Positions 14,309 through 20,109 of a DNA stretch of 20,109 nucleotides are shown one piece after another. Both the position numbers and the translations under genes were made by a program. Position 1 is the stretch's first letter; each line of letters begins with the position of its first letter. The notes beneath the pieces were generated by a model. That model worked only from the letters and a program-made list of their open reading frames with translations. It was not told the DNA's origin and ran no database searches. Source of the stretch: Oscillospiraceae bacterium (lineage in GTDB: Bacteria; Bacillota; Clostridia; Oscillospirales; Acutalibacteraceae); assembly GCA_902796535.1 (NCBI GenBank), contig CADBPL010000305.1:1-20109 (forward strand), in the 5' to 3' direction.

Positions 14309-14324
14309 AAAAGTATATACTTTT
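14309..14324. promoter_or_regulatory. 16-bp perfect palindrome at the -35 position, probable operator
   Basis: AAAAGTATATACTTTT is its own reverse complement. It covers the -35 region of the polysaccharide promoter. Position and symmetry suggest a site for a dimeric regulator of that operon. No regulator gene of matching kind is visible in the window. Confidence 0.5.
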
Positions 14325-14398
14325 CATTATTTATTTTGTCCCATTTTGTTGAAAGATCAAGCAGAAACCGGCTGCCTGCGCCCTGTCTGACCGCTTGT

Positions 14399-14446
14399 TT
14401 GCCTGCCGGAAAACAGGCAAGCCCGGGCAGCCGATCGGCTGTCCGG
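14399..14446 (-). terminator. two adjacent hairpins downstream of the cysteine-rich mini-gene
   Basis: Reading on the minus strand, 14446-14423 is a 24-base inverted repeat with no spacer (12 bp, one G-T pair; core CAGCCGATCGGCTG). Then 14420-14399 forms TTGCCTG/CAGGCAA with an 8-base loop containing TTTT. Together they probably end the mini-gene transcript before the polysaccharide promoter. Neither has a classical long U tract, so this is a moderate call. Confidence 0.45.
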
Positions 14447-14482
14447 ACCCGTGCGCTGTGTCAGATCAGTTTTGACAAAGGG

Positions 14483-14623
14483 TCAACCGCAGCAGCCGCA
14501 GTCAGAACCTCTGCCGGAATTGCAGCCGCAGCCGGAATTGTCGTTATTGCCGCAGCAGCAACAAAGGATGAGAATGAGAATAATGACCCAAGAGCAGTTG
14601 CCGTTACCGAAATTGCATCCCAT
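14483..14623 (-). CDS. 46-residue cysteine-rich membrane mini-protein
   Basis: Short open frame: ATG at 14623-14621, TGA at 14485-14483. The protein starts MGCNFGNGNCSW, then a hydrophobic span VIILILIL directly followed by four cysteines (C21-C24), then a Gly/Asn/Cys/Ser-rich tail ending DCGCCG. Eleven of 46 residues are cysteine. AGGAGG at 14638-14633 on the minus strand lies 9 bases before the ATG, and paired hairpins follow the stop. Strong binding site, a start-to-stop frame with membrane-anchor character and a probable terminator support a real gene. It recalls small Gly/Cys-rich anchored peptides of sporulating Firmicutes (YjcZ/SscA style), but I cannot assign a family. Roles in metal binding, thioester lipidation of cysteines or spore coat are guesses. 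Confidence 0.72.
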   Translation of the reverse strand: MGCNFGNGNCSWVIILILILCCCCGNNDNSGCGCNSGRGSDCGCCG

Positions 14624-14732
14624 GATCCGCTTCCTCCTTTCTTCGCTTTTCATCATCATGGTATGCGAAGGGAGGGGATTTGGTCACTCTTCCGGAAAAC
14701 GATTCTTTTGATGGAAAACGAGCGCAGGCATC

Positions 14733-15914
14733 TTATGCGCGCATTTCCTGCCTGTGGCGAACGAGGGAAAGCGCGAGCATCAACAGCGGGAAAACGGCGG
14801 CGAAGGCGAAGCCGACCCGCAGGTCGGAGCCGAAGGCGGCGGAAAGCTGCCCGGCAAGGGAGGGGCCGCTCGTGCAGCCGAGATCGCCCGCCAGAGCCAG
14901 CAGCGCAAACATGGACGTGCCGCCCAGCGGGATGGCTTTGGATGCCATGCTGAACGTGCCCGGCCACATGATGCCAACGGCCAGACCGCAGATCATACAG
15001 CCGCAAAGGGAAAGCAGCGGGTGCGGCGCAAACACCGTTACCGCGTAGCCTGCCACGCAAAGCGCGCTGCTGCCCGCCATATAGCTGCTCAGACGGATCC
15101 GGTCGCCCCTTTTGCTGTAGAACACGCGGGAGACGCCCATGAACACGGCGAACATACACGGCCCCAGCAGGTCGCCCGTGGCTTTGCTCACGCGCAGCCC
15201 TTCTTCGGCAAAGGCGGAGGCCCACTGGCTCATCGACAGCTCCGAGGCGCCGGCGCACAGCATCATCAAAAAGAACAGCCAGAAGCCCTTTGCTTTCACG
15301 GCGTGCAGCGGCGCGTTTTTGCTGTCGGTGTGGGGCAGGGTATTGAGCGGCACACGCAAAAAGGAAAAGGCGTTGACCAGCGGAATCACGCCCCAGAGAG
15401 CGGAAACAACGGTGTGGGCGCCCATGCCGAAAAAGCGGAAGGCGAGCGTGGAAAGCAGCACCACCGCGGTCTGCCCCCAGCAGTAGAAGGAGTGGAGCAG
15501 GCTCATGGCGGCGGCCTTATTGTCGTTCGGACAGGCCTCCACGATCGGGCTGATGACCACCTCGATCAGCCCGCCGCCGATCCCGCACAGGATGATGGCC
15601 AGCAGCAGACCGGGATAGGGGCCGATCACCGGTGGCAGCACCGGCAGCAAAAACAGGCCGACGGCGCACAAAAAATGGGCGGTGACCACAGTCGGCCGGT
15701 AGCCGATTCGATCCACAAAGGGGGCGCAGAGCAGATCCATCAGCAGTTGAACACCGAAGTTGGCGGTGATCAGAAAGCTGACCTGCGACAGGGTGAGGTG
15801 ATAGCGGTTTTGAAACATGGCGAACAGCAGGGGATAAAAGTTGTTGACGATCGCCTGTGAGATGTAGCCGACATAACAGCTGTTGACGGTGGCGCGAAAC
15901 GTAGCTTTTTTCAT
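14733..15914 (-). CDS. major facilitator superfamily transporter
   Basis: 393 residues with about twelve hydrophobic spans in two halves. The first-half loop between helices 2 and 3 reads DRIGYRPTVV (MFS motif A type), and GGGLIEVVISPIVEACP in helix 5 resembles the sugar-transporting FucP-like branch of MFS. The second half has SKRGDRIRLSSY. The substrate is unknown. A longer frame to 16064 overlaps the upstream YdcF-like gene in antisense-like composition. The ATG at 15914 gives MKKATFRATVNSCYVGYISQ, a normal MFS start 11 bases after the stop of that gene, so I chose it. The binding site (GAG.. about 10 bases upstream) is weak; coupling to the previous gene is probable. Confidence 0.85.
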   Translation of the reverse strand: MKKATFRATVNSCYVGYISQAIVNNFYPLLFAMFQNRYHLTLSQVSFLITANFGVQLLMDLLCAPFVDRIGYRPTVVTAHFLCAVGLFLLPVLPPVIGPYPGLLLAIILCGIGGGLIEVVISPIVEACPNDNKAAAMSLLHSFYCWGQTAVVLLSTLAFRFFGMGAHTVVSALWGVIPLVNAFSFLRVPLNTLPHTDSKNAPLHAVKAKGFWLFFLMMLCAGASELSMSQWASAFAEEGLRVSKATGDLLGPCMFAVFMGVSRVFYSKRGDRIRLSSYMAGSSALCVAGYAVTVFAPHPLLSLCGCMICGLAVGIMWPGTFSMASKAIPLGGTSMFALLALAGDLGCTSGPSLAGQLSAAFGSDLRVGFAFAAVFPLLMLALSLVRHRQEMRA

Positions 15915-15925
15915 AGTTTTTTTAC

Positions 15926-17143
15926 TCAATAAAAACGGTAGGACAGCCAGGTCAGAATGAGGTAGGAGACGGTCATGGTGCCAAGGATGAGCGCCTGCTT
16001 CAAGCGGTGCTTGACCAGCAGCCCGATAAACTCGCGCACGGCGGCGTTCGGCCAGAAATACCATTTCGTTCTGGCGCCCATGCCCACGGCACGCATTTTT
16101 ACGCGTCTGGCAAACAGCCCGCTGCGGAACACGTGATAGTTCGTGGTGGAAAACGCAACGGTTGCGTTCGGGTCGACGCTTTGAATGATTTCGTTGGAAA
16201 ACTTCATGTTTTCAAATGTGTTGGTGGAGCGGTTTTCCTCAATGATACGGCTTTCTGGGACGCCGCGCCCGATCAAATATCGCTTGATGGCTGTGCTCTC
16301 CGCAACGGCCTCATCCGCGCCCTGACCGCCGGAGGCGATAAAGGTCAGCTCTCTGCCGGTCTGCTCACGCTGCTTTTCGTCAAACGCGAGCGCGCGCTCG
16401 ATCCGGCCGCGCAGCAGGGGCGTGGGCGTGCCGTCGCTTCGCAGCCCGCAGCCGAGAATGATGAGAAAATCCACCTTCGTTTCCGGCTCATACCGCGCGG
16501 TGAAGGCGAGGGCGACGATGACGCCGAGGAGCATACATTCAAAATACAGATAGACCGAGGCGATCAGGTTGGCGACGAGGTCGTGGATCATCACTTCCCT
16601 CTGGCTGCCGGATACCGCGTAATCGAAGGTATATAAAAACACGGCGCCCGCCACGATAAAGAACGACAGCGCGATGCCCAGCAGGTTGACGGGGCGCAGC
16701 CCCTCATGCCGGATCAGCGACAGATTCGATACGCAGAGCCCGACGGAGAACACCAGCAGGAAGGGGAAAGAGAACAGAATAAAATTTTTCGGCGAGCCGA
16801 TCAGGTAGCGAAGGATGTTGCTGATGACCTGCCCGGCGGGAACCTGCGAAATCTGAATCGTCAGCAGAATATAAATAATCATCACAAATAACGAAAACAG
16901 CGCGAACCCGAAATAAAATATCGTATTATAGGAATAAGGGTTGTAGCGGATCTGTTCCCGGAACGAATAGAGCAGGAAAAGGGCGGCCAGAAAGCAGTAA
17001 ACGGCAACGGTGACGCAGCAGGCCGCAGCGTTTTTGTTCGGGTCGGTCACGCTCAGCAGACCAACCGCAAGGAGCGCGGCGGCAGTCAGAACGAGCAGAT
17101 GCCGCAGCTTCGGCTTTTGGTTGCGTGAATTGACTTGGATCAT
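15926..17143 (-). CDS. YdcF-family (DUF218) protein with large N-terminal membrane domain
   Basis: 405 residues. The first 200 or so contain about six hydrophobic spans. The DUF218 domain (about 222-370) shows LIILGCGLRSDGTPTPLLRGRIERAL, FIASGGQGADEAVAES, then YLIGRGVPESRIIEENRSTNTFENM and AFSTTNYHVFRSGLFAR, as in YdcF/SanA/ElyC proteins, which are linked to cell envelope integrity but lack a settled reaction. A last hydrophobic helix closes the chain. The frame has ATGs at 17167, 17149 and 17143; AGAAGGGGA ends 7 bases before the one at 17143, while the 17167 ATG has no binding site, so 17143 is the start. It forms a unit with the MFS gene. Confidence 0.85.
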   Translation of the reverse strand: MIQVNSRNQKPKLRHLLVLTAAALLAVGLLSVTDPNKNAAACCVTVAVYCFLAALFLLYSFREQIRYNPYSYNTIFYFGFALFSLFVMIIYILLTIQISQVPAGQVISNILRYLIGSPKNFILFSFPFLLVFSVGLCVSNLSLIRHEGLRPVNLLGIALSFFIVAGAVFLYTFDYAVSGSQREVMIHDLVANLIASVYLYFECMLLGVIVALAFTARYEPETKVDFLIILGCGLRSDGTPTPLLRGRIERALAFDEKQREQTGRELTFIASGGQGADEAVAESTAIKRYLIGRGVPESRIIEENRSTNTFENMKFSNEIIQSVDPNATVAFSTTNYHVFRSGLFARRVKMRAVGMGARTKWYFWPNAAVREFIGLLVKHRLKQALILGTMTVSYLILTWLSYRFY

Positions 17144-17179
17144 TTCCATTTCCCCTTCTGTTGCCATTGATTGCGAGTT

Positions 17180-17208
17180 ATTTTACCATAAAACGCCCGT
17201 TTTCGCAA
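17180..17208 (-). promoter_or_regulatory. promoter of the ydcF-like/MFS unit
   Basis: On the minus strand TTGCGA (17208-17203), 17-base spacer, TAAAAT (17185-17180). It is 37 bases upstream of the chosen ATG at 17143. It is divergent to the plus-strand promoter at 17236. Confidence 0.55.
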
Positions 17209-17235
17209 GAAAAATCGGGATATGCACGGTATGAT

Positions 17236-17264
17236 TTGCATTTTGAAAGCGGATTTGTTATAAT
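17236..17264 (+). promoter_or_regulatory. extended -10 promoter of the DUF2079 gene
   Basis: TTGCAT (17236-17241), 17-base spacer, TATAAT (17259-17264), with TG at 17256-17257. The GTG start follows at 17297. Confidence 0.7.
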
Positions 17265-17296
17265 AACCACAATTATGACTTTTGGGAGGAATGACC

Positions 17297-19072
17297 GTGA
17301 AGGAGAGATGGAAGGTGTGCGTGGAGCCGCAGCGGCTGCTCGCCCGCTTTTTGGCGGCCTGGTGCATGGTGAACGTGTTCCTTCTTGCGGTAGACGGCGC
17401 CGCGTTTGACGCGGTCGGCTACGCGTTTTCTCTTTCGCCGCTGCGTTATGCCGCTGCTTTTGGCGTGCTGTTCCTTGCGTTTTCCGTGATCCAGGCGATC
17501 TTCAAAAACACGCAAACCGACGCCTGGCTGCTCACCGGCAGTTTTTTTTGCTTCGCCATCGGCTGCCTTGCCGGAAAGAAAGAACCCTGGTTTTGCGTTA
17601 CGCTGATTCTGATCGCGTGCGCGCTGCTGTGCTGGCTGCTCAAGGACGATAAGCTCGGGCTGGAAAGCCTGCATTGGAGCAAGGGCGAGACCATTGCCGT
17701 CACGGCGCTGGCGGGGGCGGCGGTGCTGGGGCTGGTCGGCACGTTCACCTGCCTGCGTCAGGCGGCCTACTGCACGCCCAATTATGATTTCGGGCTGTTT
17801 TGCAATATGTTCCACAATATGCGCAAAACGCTGCTGCCGCTGGTCACCAGCGAGCGGGACAGGCTGCTGTCGCATTTCGCGGTGCACATTTCGCCGATTT
17901 ATTACCTGCTTTTGCCGTTTTATGCGATCTTTCCGTCGCCCTACACCCTTCAGCTCGGGCAGGCGGCTGTGCTGGCGTCCGGCGTTGTGCCGATCTATTT
18001 TCTGGCTCAAAACAAAAACCTTTCTCCGAAGCTTACGGCGGCGCTCATGGCCGCCTACGCCGTCAACCCCGTCATCTTTTGCGGCACGAGCTACGACCTG
18101 CACGAAAACTGCTTTCTGGTGCCGCTGCTGCTGTGGCTGTTTTATTTTTTCGAGGCCGGCAAACGCGCGCCGATGATCCTGTTTGCGCTGCTCACCTGCA
18201 TGGTCAAAGAGGACGCCACCATGTTCGTGCTGTTTTTCGGCGTGTTTCTGATCATCTCCCGCAAGCAATACTTCAGCGGGGCTGTGCTTTCGGTGCTGTC
18301 CGTTCTCTGGTTCGGCGGCGCTTTGTTCCTGCTCAGCCGCTATGGCGACGGCGTCATGTCCAACCACTTCAGCAATTATATGTATGAGGATCACGGGCTG
18401 CTCGGTATGGTGCGGGTCATTGTCACGGATCCGGGCTATGCCATCGGGCAGATCATGACGGAGGAAAAATTCCTGTTCCTGCTCAAAATGCTTTTGCCGC
18501 TCGGGCTTTTGCCGATTTGCAGCCGCAGGCTCTCCCAATTGCTGCTGCTTTTCCCGTTCATCCTCGAAAACCTGATGAGCGATTATATTTATCAGTACAG
18601 CATCGACTTTCAGTATTGCTTCGGCGCGCTGGCGTGCATGATCTATCTTGCCGTGCTCAACGCCTCCGAGCTGAAAGCGCGAACGACGCGGTACCTGTGC
18701 CTGCTGGCGGCCGTTTCCGCGATGTTCCTGTTTGTGATCAGCGGCTGGCCGAAGCTGTCGGGTACTTATAACAAATATGTGAATTATCAAACGGAATATC
18801 AGGTTTTCGACGAGGCGTGGACGCACGTGCCGGCAAACGCTTCCGTGAAATCAAGCACGTTTTTTGTGCCGCACCTTTATCAGCGCGACGAGATCTATGC
18901 GATCGATTCCAAAAACGAGACGGATTATGTGATTTTCGATATGCGCGGCAAATATGCCGACGAAACGCTTGTGCTGCGCGCGCAATATGCGGGCGCCGGT
19001 TACACGATCCATTATGAGGTTCCCGGCTATGTGCTGATCATGAAAAACCCGTCGGCTGTCGAAGCAGAATAG
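17297..19072 (+). CDS. DUF2079 multi-pass membrane protein, possible GT-C glycosyltransferase
   Basis: 591 residues with about ten hydrophobic spans. DUF2079 signatures: NYDFGLFCNMFHNMR after the first spans, then SERDRLLSHFAVHISPIYYLLLPFYAIFPSPYTLQ and the Gly/Pro-rich VLASGVVPIYFLA. An extracytoplasmic C-terminal part follows the last helix (about 490-591), beginning near SGTYNKYVNYQTEY and including VPANASVKSSTFFVPHLYQR. The topology resembles GT-C enzymes that use lipid-linked sugars; the activity is not established. GGGAGG at 17284-17289 is 7 bases before the GTG at 17297, giving MKERWKV. The ATG at 17291 is too close to this site and a TTG at 17282 precedes it. Followed by yfbR after 10 bases. 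Confidence 0.82.
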   Translation: MKERWKVCVEPQRLLARFLAAWCMVNVFLLAVDGAAFDAVGYAFSLSPLRYAAAFGVLFLAFSVIQAIFKNTQTDAWLLTGSFFCFAIGCLAGKKEPWFCVTLILIACALLCWLLKDDKLGLESLHWSKGETIAVTALAGAAVLGLVGTFTCLRQAAYCTPNYDFGLFCNMFHNMRKTLLPLVTSERDRLLSHFAVHISPIYYLLLPFYAIFPSPYTLQLGQAAVLASGVVPIYFLAQNKNLSPKLTAALMAAYAVNPVIFCGTSYDLHENCFLVPLLLWLFYFFEAGKRAPMILFALLTCMVKEDATMFVLFFGVFLIISRKQYFSGAVLSVLSVLWFGGALFLLSRYGDGVMSNHFSNYMYEDHGLLGMVRVIVTDPGYAIGQIMTEEKFLFLLKMLLPLGLLPICSRRLSQLLLLFPFILENLMSDYIYQYSIDFQYCFGALACMIYLAVLNASELKARTTRYLCLLAAVSAMFLFVISGWPKLSGTYNKYVNYQTEYQVFDEAWTHVPANASVKSSTFFVPHLYQRDEIYAIDSKNETDYVIFDMRGKYADETLVLRAQYAGAGYTIHYEVPGYVLIMKNPSAVEAE

Positions 19073-19082
19073 GAGAATGAAA

Positions 19083-19682
19083 ATGGCGCATCATTTTTTT
19101 GCCATGCTTTCCCGCATGAAATACATCAACCGCTGGGCGCTCATGCGCAACACCCGGCAGGAGAATCTGAGCGAACACAGCCTTGAGGTCGCGGCCATTG
19201 CGCACGCGCTGGCCGTGCTTTCCAACGAGCGGTTCGGCAAAAGCATCAACGCGGAACGCACCGCGCTCATCGGGCTTTATCACGATATGCCGGAGATCAT
19301 CACGGGCGATATGCCCACGCCCATCAAATACGGCAGCGAAGAGCTGCGCGCCGCCTATAAGGCCGTGGAGCGGCAGGCGGCCGAGCGCTTGGTTTCACTT
19401 TTGCCGGCGGATATGCAGGGGACGTACCAACGCTTCTTTGTCAGACAGCCGGAGGACGGCGAGGAGTGGCGGCTGGTGAAAGCGGCGGATAAAATTTCCG
19501 CTCTGATCAAATGCATTGAAGAGGAAAAGGCCGGCAACACCGAGTTCACCGCAGCCAAGGCCTCCATCGAAAAGCTCATCCATGAGCTGAATTGTCCGGC
19601 GGCGGAATGCTTTTTGCAGGAATTTATCGGTTCCTATCAGTTGAATTTGGATGAATTGCAACAAAAAGGCCAAAAAAAATGA
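19083..19682 (+). CDS. yfbR: YfbR-like HD-domain 5'-deoxynucleotidase
   Basis: 199 residues, the same length as E. coli YfbR. Removes the 5' phosphate of deoxynucleoside monophosphates in a metal-dependent way, in the cytoplasm. The metal and substrate residues line up: R17, W18, H32 (SEHS), H67-D68 (LYHD), D76 (GDMPTPIKY), D136 (KAADK). Start: AGGAG at 19071-19075 touches the ATG at 19077 but is 7 bases from the one at 19083, giving MAHHFFAMLSRMK. It lies 10 bases after the DUF2079 gene, so probably one transcript. The stop overlaps a short palindrome. Confidence 0.93.
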   Translation: MAHHFFAMLSRMKYINRWALMRNTRQENLSEHSLEVAAIAHALAVLSNERFGKSINAERTALIGLYHDMPEIITGDMPTPIKYGSEELRAAYKAVERQAAERLVSLLPADMQGTYQRFFVRQPEDGEEWRLVKAADKISALIKCIEEEKAGNTEFTAAKASIEKLIHELNCPAAECFLQEFIGSYQLNLDELQQKGQKK

Positions 19683-19689
19683 TCATTTT
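19676..19689 (+). terminator. palindrome over the yfbR stop, weak terminator candidate
   Basis: AAAATGATCATTTT is a perfect 14-base palindrome covering the TGA stop, and the flanking CCAAAA and TTTTGG could extend it imperfectly. It is AT-rich and lacks a GC stem, so termination here is uncertain. Beyond it, 19690-19742 shows no recognisable element. Confidence 0.3.
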
Positions 19690-19742
19690 GATTTTGGTTT
19701 GTTGATTTCATCAATAAAATTTTGTAAAAGACGGGAAATCAC

Positions 19743-19771
19743 TTGACAAATCCTGAGCATTACGGTATCAT
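19743..19771 (+). promoter_or_regulatory. promoter of the sigma factor gene
   Basis: TTGACA (19743-19748, perfect), 17-base spacer, TATCAT (19766-19771). The transcript would begin about 20 bases before the TTG start at 19804. This is a main sigma-A type promoter, so expression does not depend on a special sigma. Confidence 0.75.
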
Positions 19772-19803
19772 AATCTTACTTGTCCGAACGGTGGGGTGTT
19801 TTT

Positions 19804-20109
19804 TTGGAGTCAGCGGCACTCGCATCAAAATCCGATGAGGAGCTTGTGCTCATGGCGCGCAGCCGGGCGCAGAGCTCCGCAGCCATTACCGAACTGCTTC
19901 GGCGCATTTCGCCCCTGCTGCGGCAGCATGCGTTTGCCTTTGCCCGCAACGAGGCAGACCGGCAGGATTATTTTCAGGAGGGCGTTGTCGGGTTCCTTTC
20001 CGCCGTACACACCTTCAAGGTCGACGGCGGCGCGCGGTTTTCCACTTATGCCTGCGCCTGCGCCCTCAACCGAATGCGCAATCTGCTGCGCCAGCGCGCC
20101 AAGGGCAGC
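19804..20109 (+). CDS. sigma-70 family RNA polymerase sigma factor, N-terminal part (cut by window end)
   Basis: The 102 codons visible run off the edge with no stop. The sequence shows a region 1.2/2.1-like opening (SDEELVLMAR..ITELLRRI), then region 2: DRQDYFQEGVVGFLSAVHTFKVDGGARFSTYA, the core RNA polymerase-binding and -10-reading element, then a cysteine-bearing ACACALNRMRNLLRQRAKG. It is most like SigH or sporulation-type sigma factors, but the missing regions 3/4 prevent assignment. Start: TTG at 19804, with GGTGGGG at 19790-19796 about 7 bases upstream. GTG at 19846 and ATG at 19852 are in-frame alternatives, but they would lose the SDEEL segment typical of the family. Confidence 0.82.
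   Translation, partial: MESAALASKSDEELVLMARSRAQSSAAITELLRRISPLLRQHAFAFARNEADRQDYFQEGVVGFLSAVHTFKVDGGARFSTYACACALNRMRNLLRQRAKGS

Noticed and set aside
14754..15860. Plus-strand open frame of 368 codons opposite the MFS gene
   Set aside because: Low-complexity Gln/Gly/His/Lys composition from antisense of hydrophobic codons; no start signals.
15915..16064. Extended N-terminus for the MFS transporter (start at 16064)
   Set aside because: The extra 50 residues overlap the preceding gene and are Arg/His/Pro-rich; the ATG at 15914 gives a normal first helix.
17273..18826. 517-codon open frame on the minus strand opposite the DUF2079 gene
   Set aside because: Gln/Arg/His-rich composition typical of antisense to membrane-protein genes; the plus-strand gene has family signatures, promoter and binding site.
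1..20109. Avoidance of the predicted GATC-core restriction site in the host DNA
   Set aside because: AGATCT and RGATCY-type sites are readily found in the window (for example 4324, 5239), so there is no visible depletion.

Overview
The window reads as chromosome of a GC-rich member of the Clostridia (Firmicutes/Bacillota), probably near the Ruminococcaceae/Oscillospiraceae. The clues are the gene order FAD protein - cmk - plsC - ispH fused to ribosomal protein S1, strong AGGAGG-type ribosome binding sites, near-consensus sigma-A promoters and frequent GTG/TTG starts. Most coding DNA is around 60% G+C. One insert (about 8620-10130) is much more AT-rich. No rRNA, tRNA, CRISPR array, transposase or phage gene was seen, and no stretch longer than about 300 bases lacks a gene.

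Left part, plus strand. 24-4757 is a tightly coupled housekeeping operon: HI0933-like flavoprotein, cytidylate kinase, lysophosphatidate acyltransferase, and an IspH-S1 fusion that carries a second full ribosome binding site and ATG at its S1 start. A terminator follows. 4968-7553 is a polar amino-acid ABC importer: lipoprotein binding protein, permease, ATPase. In the binding protein the family's usual C-terminal segment sits at the N-terminus, so it looks circularly permuted. Two hairpins separate the binding-protein gene from the permease gene. A class II fructose-bisphosphate aldolase with a perfect consensus promoter follows (7564-8616).

Middle. 8648-10127 is a self-contained, AT-rich restriction-modification cassette: a BglII/BstYI-type endonuclease overlapping an MT-A70 adenine methyltransferase, with its own promoter and a 17-bp perfect-stem bidirectional terminator. 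From 14256 down to 10137 the minus strand holds a short surface-polysaccharide operon: family 2 glycosyltransferase, O-antigen ligase/polymerase-like membrane protein, a chain-length regulator fused to a tyrosine kinase, and a small membrane-anchored protein. It starts from an extended -10 promoter with a 16-bp perfect palindrome just upstream.

Right part. 14483-14623 (minus) is a 46-residue cysteine-rich membrane mini-protein that standard gene callers could miss. A two-gene minus-strand unit follows (YdcF-like membrane protein, then an MFS transporter). A divergent intergenic region has promoters on both strands. On the plus strand come a DUF2079 membrane protein and a YfbR-type 5'-deoxynucleotidase. 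Last is the start of a sigma-70 family factor cut by the window edge.

I do not see a clearly new multi-gene system. The most unusual points are the permuted binding protein, the internal translation start inside ispH-S1, the AT-rich restriction-modification cassette and the cysteine-rich mini-protein.
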